Assembly (NCBI GenBank): GCA_964464625.1
Contig: CAYXKD010000013.1
Coordinates: 1 to 41,252 of the forward strand
Length of the DNA: 41,252 nucleotides
Direction of reading: 5' to 3'
Source: JAAZIN01 sp964464625
GTDB taxonomy: Bacteria > Bacillota > Dethiobacteria > DTU022
Below, piece by piece: positions 32,452-40,897 of this stretch (positions are counted from its first letter, which is position 1; each line of letters starts with the position of its first letter). The position numbers were made by a program, and so were the translations under genes. Below the pieces are notes generated by a model, which did no database searches, was not told the DNA's origin, and was given only the letters and a program-made list of their open reading frames with translations.

Positions 32452-34128
32452 ATGGCCAAAGCTAAACTGTGGCATCAGTCTTACGCACCGGGTGTGCCAT
32501 ATAACATCGAACTTGAAGAGATCACTCTTTCCCGGGCGCTGGCGCGCTCTGCAGTAAAGCGGGGTAATTTGACGGCAATCAACTATCTGGGGCGGAAAAT
32601 CTCCTTTAGGGAGCTGAATAGCCTGGTTAACAGCTTTGCCCGGGCGCTAAGTGCGCTGGGGGTTAAAAAGGGAGATAAGGTGGCGACGCTGCTGCCCAAC
32701 CTGCCGCAGATGACCATTGCCGTTTACGCCGCTTTCCGTATCGGGGCGGTTGTTGTGCCGAATAATCCCCTCTATACCGAGCGGGAACTGGCCCATCAGC
32801 TCAGCGATTCCGATTCAAAAATTGCCGTAGGATTGGATGTGCTTCTGCCCCGCATGCTCAGTCTGAAGAAGGAGACTGGTATTAAAAAAATCGTGACCTG
32901 TCATATAAATGACTACCTGCCTTTTCCCAAGAAGCAGCTCTATCCGCTGGTAGGAAAAGATATGTACCGCAAGATTACCCCGCAGCAGGATGTGCACCAG
33001 TTTACCGACCTCATCAAGGAGCACCGGAACGGTCCTGTGGAAGAACTTTCCGCCTGGGATGAATTGGGGGCAATCATCTATACCGGCGGCACCACGGGGA
33101 TCAGCAAGGGGGCCATGATGCCCCACTCCAGTCTTTCCGCCAATGTGCAGCAATTTGCCTCCTGGCTGTTGGACGCGAAGGAGGGGGAGAAGCTGCTGGC
33201 CATCTACCCCTACTTTCACACCGCCGGCTTCACGGCTATCCAGAACTACTCTCTCTGGGGTGGCATGGAGGCCGTACTGGTGCCGCGCCCCGACCCTGTT
33301 ACAGTAGTCAAAATGGTGAAGCAGTTCAAGCCCGATTATCTACCCGGTGTGCCTACCATTTTCTCCGGGATCCTGAGCAACAAGGATTTCACGGAGATGG
33401 ACCTCTCCTTTATCAAGGGCTTTTTTGCCGGGGCGGCGCCTGTGCCCCTGGATGTTTGCAACCGCATCTTTGAGCTCACGGGGAAGCAGATCACTAATGT
33501 GTATGGACAGACGGAGAGCAATCCCTTTGCCTGTATTTCACCATGGGGGGGAAAGGTCAAGCCGGAAACTGTGGGGCTGCCTGTGCCCAATACGGATATC
33601 CGCATCGTGGACATCGAAACGGGAGAGAAAGAAATGCCCACCGGTGAAGCGGGAGAGATCGCGATCAAGGGGCCCCAGGTGATGTCAGGTTATTACAAGA
33701 ACCCGAAGGAGACAGAGCAAGTCCTGCGCGACGGCTGGCTCTACACGGGCGATATCGGCTTTTTCGATGAAGAAGGCCATCTTTCAGTAGTTGATCGTAA
33801 AAAAGATCTAATCATATCCGGGGGGTTCAATGTTTATCCCAATGAAGTCGATGATATTCTTTTCTTGCATCCCAAGATCCAGGAGGCCTGCACCGTGGGC
33901 GTGCCCGATGAATACCGCGGTGAAATGGTGGTTGCCTACGTGGTGCCCCTGTCAGGCGAAGAGGTGACAGAAGAAGAGATTATCAAATACTGCCGGGAGA
34001 GCCTGGCCGCCTACAAAATCCCGAGGAAGATCTACTTTGTCGAGGAGCTGCCCAAATCGACCATCGGGAAGATCCTGCGGCGCGAGCTGAGAACAAAGGT
34101 GGCGGAAGAGGCCGGTGAACAGAAATAA
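32452..34128 (+). CDS. Long-chain acyl-CoA ligase (AMP-forming), copy 1
   Basis: A 558-residue ANL-family ligase with the length and order of FadD/LcfB-type long-chain fatty acid-CoA ligases. The P-loop is unusual (YTGGTTGISKG, 210-220; GG replaces the normal SG). Other motifs are YGQTESN, GWLYTGDIGFFDEEGHL, VDRKKDLIISGGFNVYP and the catalytic lysine K540 in STIGKILRREL. AGGAGG precedes the ATG. The next gene is a close paralogue in the same direction. Its likely function is activation of fatty or aromatic acids for beta-oxidation with the neighbouring hydratase; the substrate is unknown. Confidence 0.92.
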   Translation: MAKAKLWHQSYAPGVPYNIELEEITLSRALARSAVKRGNLTAINYLGRKISFRELNSLVNSFARALSALGVKKGDKVATLLPNLPQMTIAVYAAFRIGAVVVPNNPLYTERELAHQLSDSDSKIAVGLDVLLPRMLSLKKETGIKKIVTCHINDYLPFPKKQLYPLVGKDMYRKITPQQDVHQFTDLIKEHRNGPVEELSAWDELGAIIYTGGTTGISKGAMMPHSSLSANVQQFASWLLDAKEGEKLLAIYPYFHTAGFTAIQNYSLWGGMEAVLVPRPDPVTVVKMVKQFKPDYLPGVPTIFSGILSNKDFTEMDLSFIKGFFAGAAPVPLDVCNRIFELTGKQITNVYGQTESNPFACISPWGGKVKPETVGLPVPNTDIRIVDIETGEKEMPTGEAGEIAIKGPQVMSGYYKNPKETEQVLRDGWLYTGDIGFFDEEGHLSVVDRKKDLIISGGFNVYPNEVDDILFLHPKIQEACTVGVPDEYRGEMVVAYVVPLSGEEVTEEEIIKYCRESLAAYKIPRKIYFVEELPKSTIGKILRRELRTKVAEEAGEQK

Positions 34129-34185
34129 GGGAATATTTGGGGAGGCCGGCTTTGATTCATCATTTTAATACCGCTGTTTGCCGGC

Positions 34186-34205
34186 AGCAGCAGGGACTGC
34201 TTTTT
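34186..34205 (+). terminator. Weak hairpin between the two ligase genes
   Basis: AGCAG (34186-34190), loop CAGGGA, CTGCT (34197-34201), then TTTT. The stem is only five pairs. It might reduce read-through from the first ligase gene into the second. Confidence 0.3.
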
Positions 34206-34283
34206 GAAGGAATTTCGATGTGCATCCTCTTAAAAATGTAATGATGCCTGGACGATTTGTACTTACAAGGGAGGTATTTGTAA

Positions 34284-35963
34284 TTGTTCGAACCTAAACC
34301 GTGGCACCAATCATATATACCGGGGGTGCCGCACGAACTCAATATTGAAGAGATCACCCTTTCCCGCGTTTTGGCTCGCGCTGCGGCGGAGCGAGGTGAT
34401 ATGGCGGCAATGAACTATCTGGGGCGGAAAATATCTCTCCGCGAGCTGGATAATCTGGTAAGCAGCTTTGCCCGGGCCCTGAAAGCGCTTGGCATCAAAA
34501 AGGGAGACAAAGTGGCCACACTTCTGCCCAATCTGCCGCAGATGACCATCGCTGTTTATGCCGCTTTCCGCATCGGTGCGGTGATCGTGCCCAACAATCC
34601 CCTGTACACGGAGCGGGAACTGATCTATCAGCTCAGCAACTCCGATTCAAAGATTGCCGTGGGATTGGATGTGCTTCTGCCCCGTATGCTTAGCCTGAAG
34701 GAGAAGACGGGTATTGAAAAAATCGTGACCTGCCATATCAATGACTATCTTCCTTTCCCCCAAAAGCAGCTCTATCCCCTGGTAAAAAAAGATATGTACC
34801 GCAAGGTTACCCCGCAGCAGGATGTGTACAAGTTTACCGATCTTATCAAGGAGCACCGGGACGGCTCGGTGGAGGAGTTATCCGCCTGGGATGAGCTGGC
34901 GGCGATTCTCTATACCGGCGGGACCACGGGGCTCAGCAAAGGGGTCATGCTTACCCATGCCAGTCTTTCCTCCGATGTGCAGCAGTTTGCGGCCTGGCTG
35001 CCGGGAGTAAAGAAAGGTGAAAAACTGCTTGCCGTCTACCCCTACTTCCACTCGGCCGGTTTTACAGCAATGCAAAACTACGCTCTCTGGGCCGGCCTGG
35101 AGGCCATCCTGGTGCTGCGTCCCTCCCCGGATGCTGTTGCCGAGATGGTGAAGAAATACAAACCAGATTACCTGCCCGGTGTTGCCACCATTTTCAATGG
35201 ACTCCTGAACAACAAGCTCTTTACGGAAATGGACCTCTCTTTCATCAAGGGATTTTTTACCGGGGCGGCGCCCCTGCCTGTGGATACCTACAACCGCTTG
35301 CATGAGCTGACGGGAAAGCAGATTGTTGATGCTTATGGCCTGACTGAAAGCACCGTTTTTGCTACTGCTGCACCCTGGGGAGGTAAGATGAAGCCGGGAA
35401 CTGTGGGCTTGCCCCTGCCCAACACGGATATCCGCATCGTGGATATCAAAACAGGAGAGAAAGAGATGCCCACCGGTGAAACAGGAGAGATCCTGATCAA
35501 GGGGCCCCAGGTGATGTCAGGTTATTACAAGAACCCCGAGGAGACGGAGAAGGCTCTGCGTGATGGCTGGCTCTACACGGGTGATATCGGCTTTTTCGAT
35601 GAGGAAGGGTATCTTTCGGTGGTCGACCGTAAAAAAGATCTCATCATTACCGGGGGATTCAGTGTTTTTCCCAACGAGGTCGATGATATTCTTTTCGCAC
35701 ATCCCCAAATTGAGGAAGCTTGCACCGTGGGCCTGCCCGACGAATACCGCGGTGAAAACGTCATAGCCTATGTGGTACCCCTGCCAGGTGAAGAGCTGAC
35801 AGAGGAAGAGATTATCAAGTATTGCCGTGAAAACCTGACTGCCTACAAAGTGCCGCGCAAGATTCATTTCGTCGAGGAGTTACCCAAATCATCTATCGGG
35901 AAAATTATGCGTCGCGAGGTGAGGACGAAAGCAATTGAAAATGCCGCAGGTCAGTCTGAATAA
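34284..35963 (+). CDS. Long-chain acyl-CoA ligase (AMP-forming), copy 2
   Basis: A 559-residue paralogue of the preceding ligase, colinear throughout and similar at roughly three residues in four by eye. The P-loop has the same YTGGTTG with LSKG after it. Other motifs are YGLTES, GWLYTGDIGFFDEEGYL, VDRKKDLIITGGFSVFP and SSIGKIMRREV with the catalytic lysine. The start is TTG at 34284, 10 bases after GGAGG; no ATG gives a full N-terminus. The acid-binding middle differs from copy 1 (for instance NPFACISPWGG against TVFATAAPWGG), suggesting a different acid substrate. A tandem duplication. Confidence 0.92.
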   Translation: MFEPKPWHQSYIPGVPHELNIEEITLSRVLARAAAERGDMAAMNYLGRKISLRELDNLVSSFARALKALGIKKGDKVATLLPNLPQMTIAVYAAFRIGAVIVPNNPLYTERELIYQLSNSDSKIAVGLDVLLPRMLSLKEKTGIEKIVTCHINDYLPFPQKQLYPLVKKDMYRKVTPQQDVYKFTDLIKEHRDGSVEELSAWDELAAILYTGGTTGLSKGVMLTHASLSSDVQQFAAWLPGVKKGEKLLAVYPYFHSAGFTAMQNYALWAGLEAILVLRPSPDAVAEMVKKYKPDYLPGVATIFNGLLNNKLFTEMDLSFIKGFFTGAAPLPVDTYNRLHELTGKQIVDAYGLTESTVFATAAPWGGKMKPGTVGLPLPNTDIRIVDIKTGEKEMPTGETGEILIKGPQVMSGYYKNPEETEKALRDGWLYTGDIGFFDEEGYLSVVDRKKDLIITGGFSVFPNEVDDILFAHPQIEEACTVGLPDEYRGENVIAYVVPLPGEELTEEEIIKYCRENLTAYKVPRKIHFVEELPKSSIGKIMRREVRTKAIENAAGQSE

Positions 35964-36144
35964 GGACGGACGGCTGTTGACTGCTGAAGGTTTTTTATAG
36001 TTTAAGAAATGTACCGCATCTGTCAGAAGGATGCCCAACCGTCGCGGTGGAGGCGCCCTGGGGGCCCTTATTTGTTTGCCTGGTATAGAAATGGTTGTTA
36101 ACTGTGATGTGCGCAGCCTGCACCTCTGTTAAGTTGATAATTAT

Positions 36145-36200
36145 GGTGCCTCAGGGAAGGAGGTAGCCTTTCCTGGATAACGCCCTCATTGAGGGTGGTG
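36145..36200 (+). other. Structured leader upstream of the lipoprotein gene
   Basis: A nine-pair hairpin (CAGGGAAGG at 36152-36160, CCTTTCCTG at 36167-36175, one G-U pair) is followed by a six-pair hairpin (GCCCTC at 36182-36187, GAGGGT at 36191-36196). A GGTGC-TAG motif flanks each side (GGTGCCTCAG and GGTGCTTTAG). It ends about 40 bases before the lipoprotein ATG. It matches no riboswitch class that I know. The rest of the 277-base gap holds no gene. Confidence 0.35.
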
Positions 36201-36240
36201 CTTTAGATTCAGGAGTAAACACAAAAAAAGGAGAGGGAAA

Positions 36241-37257
36241 ATGAAAAAGTGGATTGTTTTCTTGCTTGCCTTCTGCCTCCTGTTTGGTCTTGCAGGTTGC
36301 GGAAAGGGTGGAGAAGTGATCGATGAGGATGTAGATGGGGAAGAGGAAGAAATAGCAGAAGACGCTGATGAGGAAGAAGTAGATCCATCAGAAGGCGAAC
36401 CTTATGTGGGTGATTCTTTCAGCAAAATGGTGGGCAGCTACAACATCAATACAGAATGGATTCCTTTTGCCGAGCCCCTCGTGGTGGATGATATTTTTGG
36501 TGGTTACGTAGCAGTATCGGACAATGTGTACTATGTGCTTGCCGACGGCCTGATCAAGCAGTACAAGCTGGAAGGCGGCAGCCTTGTTCATGAAAAGGAT
36601 CTGCCCCTGGAGAAGGAATACAAAAACATTCACACAGACGAAAAGGGAACGCTTTATGCATCTGCTTTCATGGCTGATTTTGTGGGATTCCGCGATGGAG
36701 AGCAAATTTTCGCCCACTATGGCCCTGATGAAGTAGCCATGCATCCATCAGGGGGATGGGGTGTTTCCTGGTTTTCAGGACCTGATGTAGAAGTGATCAC
36801 ATTGGGTGACGGTACCATAGAGAGCGAAGACTGGAATATCGCCGAAGTGAGTACCATCAGGCACATGAACATCGGGGAAAACCATATTTTTGTCAGCGGC
36901 AGCTCGGTGGCGAACGAAGAGCAGGCAGTTTTTGTGTATGACCTGAAAAAGAAATTGCAGCTTACTCTGGGTGACAAAGAGTTTGGCGATCCGGAAAGTC
37001 TGGGTTCCGTAACAGTTGTTATTGAAACCAATAACGGATTTATGGCATTTGACGGCAACTATCGTGAAGTTTTACTTTGGAAATCGGACGGCACTTTCAT
37101 TGGAAGAATCGATGACGAGGACCTTTTCGGGACCAAATACCCCTGGATGAGCACCGCTGTTTTGTTACCCGACGGAAGCATTGTTGCGGGTATGACTGAA
37201 AAGCGGGCCGATGAATCAGCTGTTGAGTTCATCCTCTACCGGCTGACCGGTTTTTAA
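36241..37257 (+). CDS. Lipoprotein with acidic linker and probable beta-propeller
   Basis: A 338-residue lipoprotein. The signal peptide ends in LAGC, so lipidation is at C20. A highly acidic linker (about residues 24-55, mostly Glu and Asp) follows. The remainder consists of repeated short beta-strand units (DNVYYVLADG, KGTLYASAF, ENHIFVSGSS, NGFMAFDG, DGSIVAGM), as in propeller-type sensor or scaffold proteins. AAGGAGAGG supports the ATG. It has its own terminator and a structured leader. The function is unknown; exposure on the outer side of the membrane is predicted. Confidence 0.8.
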   Translation: MKKWIVFLLAFCLLFGLAGCGKGGEVIDEDVDGEEEEIAEDADEEEVDPSEGEPYVGDSFSKMVGSYNINTEWIPFAEPLVVDDIFGGYVAVSDNVYYVLADGLIKQYKLEGGSLVHEKDLPLEKEYKNIHTDEKGTLYASAFMADFVGFRDGEQIFAHYGPDEVAMHPSGGWGVSWFSGPDVEVITLGDGTIESEDWNIAEVSTIRHMNIGENHIFVSGSSVANEEQAVFVYDLKKKLQLTLGDKEFGDPESLGSVTVVIETNNGFMAFDGNYREVLLWKSDGTFIGRIDDEDLFGTKYPWMSTAVLLPDGSIVAGMTEKRADESAVEFILYRLTGF

Positions 37258-37290
37258 AAACGCAGGCAGGATCCCTTGAAAATGGAATTA

Positions 37291-37322
37291 AAAACCGCCG
37301 GCTGTCAAGCCGGCGGTTTTTT
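37291..37322. terminator. Bidirectional terminator after the lipoprotein gene
   Basis: A 13-pair stem (37291-37303 with 37308-37320), GC-rich in the middle, loop GTCA, ending in a run of six T on plus and of four or more T on minus. It lies between convergent genes and should stop both transcripts. Confidence 0.92.
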
Positions 37323-37343
37323 CCCTGCCGTTGTCAACCTTTT

Positions 37344-38252
37344 TTACCCTATGGCAAACCTGACCATATCCTTTGCCCTGTCCATCTCGATAAATCCAGT
37401 TGAGCAATGATCCCTGCAGGGGCAGTTTTCCCTCTCTGTACAGGTTCCATCTGCCTCGCGGGTGCTGCATCCCCGGCGAAAGAGATGCCGGAGCGGTTCA
37501 GCGAGATCCAGGGCAATCATAGGCAGGCCGTCGGGGCGAAGGACACCTTCCAGGGATCTGGACCAGGCTTCACCGATGGAGTGAAAAAGCTGCTCAAGCG
37601 GCCCTTCGTAGCGTCCTTTCACCACGCCCAGGGTTAAGGTGGCAGCGGCTACATGGATGTCTGCTGGAAGAGGAATCTTTTCCATGTTTACCAGCGGGCA
37701 GTCCAGGTTTTCCCGGAGCATCCCCATCCATAGAGGAGCCATCGTGGGGCCCCCAAGGTTAGGGAAATCCGGTTTTTTCTTTCTCCCTCTCCCGTGTCGT
37801 CCCTCCAGCAGCTCCTGCAGGATGCGATCAGCCTTGTAGTCACAAGAGAGCAGCAGGTTTGTGGGATCGTCATCGTATTTTTGCAGAAAAGTTGTGGTAA
37901 TGGTGACCCAGATCTGAGCGTCCTTGATGGGGTTCCGGCTCAGCCTGTATCTATGCAGATCCCGGATTATCCTATTGAAGGGCACCCTGCTTAATTCCGC
38001 CGGTTCAAAAAGGTATCGTGTTTTGGGATTATCATATGTCAGGCAGGAGTTCTTCCAGAGCTCAAAGGAGTCGCGCTGGTCATTGATCGCCGTCGTAAGA
38101 GTGATAAAAAGCAGATGCTCTCTGCTTCCCCGGGCCATGCCCTCAGGCATCAAATCCCCGGGCATAGCCTTTTGACCGTGAATTCCTTCTGATCTGAAGG
38201 CCTTGTAGAGCAGTTCAGCGGTGGTGCGTCCTTTCCGGCAGTCTATGTGCAT
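37344..38252 (-). CDS. HhH-GPD-like protein with a Cys-rich C-terminus
   Basis: A 302-residue protein that resembles the endonuclease III/MutY fold only distantly. FPNLGGPTMAPLWMGML (163-179) takes the helix-hairpin-helix position. PLPADIHVAAATLTLG (194-209) takes the place of the catalytic segment, with D198 where glycosylases keep the active-site aspartate. The lysine used by bifunctional lyases is absent. The end carries C262, C271, C277, C279 and C283, possibly an iron-sulphur loop, with spacing unlike the classical C-x6-C-x2-C-x5-C. Similar archaeal and bacterial proteins are annotated only as 'iron-sulfur cluster loop'. GTG at 38267 has no ribosome binding site; the ATG at 38252 follows CGGAGGT and is chosen. 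Confidence 0.65.
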   Translation of the reverse strand: MHIDCRKGRTTAELLYKAFRSEGIHGQKAMPGDLMPEGMARGSREHLLFITLTTAINDQRDSFELWKNSCLTYDNPKTRYLFEPAELSRVPFNRIIRDLHRYRLSRNPIKDAQIWVTITTTFLQKYDDDPTNLLLSCDYKADRILQELLEGRHGRGRKKKPDFPNLGGPTMAPLWMGMLRENLDCPLVNMEKIPLPADIHVAAATLTLGVVKGRYEGPLEQLFHSIGEAWSRSLEGVLRPDGLPMIALDLAEPLRHLFRRGCSTREADGTCTERENCPCRDHCSTGFIEMDRAKDMVRFAIG

Positions 38253-38393
38253 CCTTACCTCCGGCACGATGAAGATGGTAAAAGAGACATCCGAACGCGT
38301 TTCCCTTTTCTACAGCTTAGCCGCTTATTCCTGCAGCAGCCGCCCTGTTTTTCAGCTGGGAGGTTACCCCCGGGCCGCCCGCACCCTCCGTTG

Positions 38394-38600
38394 TTATTGC
38401 CAGGGCAGTGTTGCATCGCTGTATTCTGTATTGTCATTGCCGGGGAAATAGAATCTGCCATAGAGGTGCGAAAGTTTGCCCAGAAGGGCCAGGCCAATGG
38501 CAATGGCTGCACCGCCTGGGGCGGTGCTGGGAAAATATATCAGCCCATGGATCAATCCGGGGATCAAAGCTTGCAGGGTATTTCCCAGGGCAAAATCCAA
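38394..38600 (-). CDS. Small membrane protein after the RING/GYF gene
   Basis: A 68-residue frame starting at TTG 38600, 5 bases after the stop of the RING/GYF gene. Two hydrophobic segments (ALIPGLIHGLIYFP and GGAAIAIGLALLGKL) are followed by a polar tail. There is no clear ribosome binding site, so it would depend on translational coupling to the gene before it. The hydrophobic pattern supports a real gene; no family is recognised. Confidence 0.45.
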   Translation of the reverse strand: MDFALGNTLQALIPGLIHGLIYFPSTAPGGAAIAIGLALLGKLSHLYGRFYFPGNDNTEYSDATLPWQ

Positions 38601-38605
38601 TGTGA

Positions 38606-39619
38606 TTAATGGTTTTCCGATGGCGATTCCTGGGGCCTGTTTTTCCGCCAGAGGGAGATGCCGCGGAATAAATTGACGACACCGAGGAGAGTGACGGCTC
38701 CTGCGAGAGCAATGGCGGCAATGTGGTAAAGATTGTCCCAGCCAACAGTGTAGAAATAAGCTGCGGCAGTGGCGGCGCCGCCGCCCAGGGTTAGAAGGAT
38801 ACCGGCAATTACAGGGCCGGCAAACTTGCGGTCCAGTACAGGTTCTTCTTCATAGTAGTACTCTTCTTCCCGCTCCAGGAAGCTGGTTTCCGGTGATATA
38901 TGGGAAAGCTGATCCCCGTATAGTTGACCTACAATCTGCTCCGCCCGTGAAGGATGTCGGTCGGGGCTTATCCTCTCTTTGTTCGGCTCCGTAACAAGGG
39001 GGGAACTCATGCTTCTATCTGCGCCGACCGGCTTCTCTTTCGGAGCTGTGTCAGTTTCAAGAGGGGTGGCAGCGGCGCTTTTTTCGACTGCATCAAAGGC
39101 TCTCTCTTCAATCGCCTCTGCGGTTCCGGATGTTTCCAGGGCCCCATCCAGTTCCTCTCCTTTTCTGCCCTCCGGGGAAGGGGGAGCTGCAGCGGGCTCT
39201 TTCTCCTTTACCGGCAAGACTGCGTCTATGTTGTTTTTCCCGGCCTGGTTTTCTCTTTCCGCAGGTTCATCCGCCAGGGCGACTTTGGGAAGCAGGCTGG
39301 GAATCTCGGCAGCCCTGACCCAGGTGGGCATGCTGTTGTTCCAGACCAGGTCATCAGGCTGAATGGCGGGGTGGTTGCATAGCTCTTCCCAGGTTAAGGG
39401 GCCAAGGTTTCTGTTGCTGTGGTAAAGGAACCAGGAAAGGGTTGTGGCAGAAATTTCGCTTTCCGGGGTGGCGCGGAGGTTGCAAAGGGTGCAGCCGTCG
39501 TTTTCTTCCCAGCACTTTTCATGAAAGGAGGTCTGGCATTCCGGGCAGGTGACATAGTCATGGTAATCTCTAAGCGGCAGTTTGCAGAAAGGGCAGCTGT
39601 TGTTCTTGAGAGCGTTCAT
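38606..39619 (-). CDS. RING-like finger and GYF_2-like membrane protein
   Basis: A 337-residue protein. The N-terminus is a cross-brace zinc finger (C9, C12, C25, C28, H33, C36, C43, C46), as in the prokaryotic RING finger family. Residues about 61-108 (SWFLYHSNRNLGPLTWEEL, then LVWNNSMPTWVRAAEIP) match the GYF_2 pattern, a bacterial peptide-binding domain. A long, low-complexity, charged and proline-rich linker (about 110-260) leads to two membrane helices (about 267-292 and 295-320) and a short basic end. It is probably anchored by its C-terminus with the RING and GYF domains in the cytoplasm. AAGGGG precedes the ATG. Function unknown; a scaffold that recruits partners to the membrane is likely. 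Confidence 0.75.
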   Translation of the reverse strand: MNALKNNSCPFCKLPLRDYHDYVTCPECQTSFHEKCWEENDGCTLCNLRATPESEISATTLSWFLYHSNRNLGPLTWEELCNHPAIQPDDLVWNNSMPTWVRAAEIPSLLPKVALADEPAERENQAGKNNIDAVLPVKEKEPAAAPPSPEGRKGEELDGALETSGTAEAIEERAFDAVEKSAAATPLETDTAPKEKPVGADRSMSSPLVTEPNKERISPDRHPSRAEQIVGQLYGDQLSHISPETSFLEREEEYYYEEEPVLDRKFAGPVIAGILLTLGGGAATAAAYFYTVGWDNLYHIAAIALAGAVTLLGVVNLFRGISLWRKNRPQESPSENH

Positions 39620-39709
39620 TGTTTGTTCCCCTTTATCTTAAAAAAAACCTGTTCAATTTCCCTTTTTCCTTCTACAATCAGCCAACTATTTCCTTCAGCA
39701 GTAACAGAT

Positions 39710-40897
39710 TTATGTCTCCCTTCGGCCGACCCGGCAGAGAATCAGGGCGATGGCCGCCGCTGCCAGGGCAAAGAGAGACATCAGGTTAAAGCCGGAAAGG
39801 TAACTGAGGGTCCGGTCGTAGGCAAGGCCGACGAGGAGTGGTCCTGCCAGCACTCCGATATTCAAACAGGTTGAGGTGATGCCATAGCTCAGGCCCGACT
39901 GCCTGGCGGGGATAAGTTTCGGCACCAGCGAAAATACGGGGGAGGGAATAAACGCTGCTGTCAGCCCGATGATGCTTCCCAGGAGCAGCGGGTTTAACCC
40001 TGAGCGGGGCAGCAGTAGCAGCAGGGAGGCCAGCACGGTGGAGCCGCCGATAATGAAATACTCCTCACGGCCCACCCTGTCCGTAAGATATCCCACTAGA
40101 GGGCTGAACAGCAGAGAGCCGATCATAAAGAGGCTGCTGAGAAAACCGGCATAGCCGGGGTCATAGCCTGCTTTGATATAGTAATCGCCGGCAAAGGTTA
40201 GATAGGATATAGCCGATGCGTTATACATCATCCAGATGAATGCAACAAGCCAGACGGCGCCGCCTTTTTTAATGAGCGATTGTTTCTTTGCATGAGGCTC
40301 CGGTTTTTGCTGAAGCGGGGGCTCCTCTTCTGCGGGCAGTCCCGGGTGCTTGAAATAAAAGAGCAGCAGGACGAAGAGGCAGTAAAGAGCTGTGAGGATG
40401 ACAGGCAGCCGCCAGTTTGAGAGGGCGGCGATGCGGCCGAATACATTCAGGGCGAAAATGGTGCCCACCGGCATCGCTGTATTGTAGATCCCCATGGCTG
40501 TGCCCAGATCGCCTTTTGTAAACCAGCGGGCGATCATCTGCGAGGAAACGATGGCGATGATCCCGGCGCCTATACCGGTGATGAGCCTGCCGGTAACAAG
40601 CAGTGGGTAGGATTTCCCCAGACCTACCAGCAGCGAACCGGCCAGGGCAATGGCCAGGGCAGCCGTGGAGACGCGCCTGGGGCCGTAAAGATCAGCCAGG
40701 ATCCCTCCGGGAATGGAAATGAAGATGCCGGGCAGGGCAAAGAAGCTCATCAGCGACCCCGCCTGGGTGTGGGAAATGCCCAGTGATGAAACTATAAAGC
40801 CGAGGACGGGGGGGATAACCTGAAAAACAAAACTGTAGGCCAGCATAAATATGTAGACGTAAAGCAGTGTTCTCCAGCGGGAACTGTCCTTGGTCAT
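39710..40897 (-). CDS. Major facilitator superfamily transporter
   Basis: A 395-residue transporter with about 12 membrane helices and a central charged loop (about 185-215). MFS signatures: GILADLYGPRR between helices 2 and 3 and GYLTDRVGREE at the matching point in the second half. Helix 4-5 has GRLITGIGAGIIAIV, common in nitrate/nitrite and oxalate/formate-type members, but the substrate cannot be decided. The frame is open to 41011, but the ATG at 40897, with a GGTGG upstream, gives a normal MFS N-terminus. It lies 90 bases before the RING/GYF gene. Confidence 0.9.
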   Translation of the reverse strand: MTKDSSRWRTLLYVYIFMLAYSFVFQVIPPVLGFIVSSLGISHTQAGSLMSFFALPGIFISIPGGILADLYGPRRVSTAALAIALAGSLLVGLGKSYPLLVTGRLITGIGAGIIAIVSSQMIARWFTKGDLGTAMGIYNTAMPVGTIFALNVFGRIAALSNWRLPVILTALYCLFVLLLFYFKHPGLPAEEEPPLQQKPEPHAKKQSLIKKGGAVWLVAFIWMMYNASAISYLTFAGDYYIKAGYDPGYAGFLSSLFMIGSLLFSPLVGYLTDRVGREEYFIIGGSTVLASLLLLLPRSGLNPLLLGSIIGLTAAFIPSPVFSLVPKLIPARQSGLSYGITSTCLNIGVLAGPLLVGLAYDRTLSYLSGFNLMSLFALAAAAIALILCRVGRRET

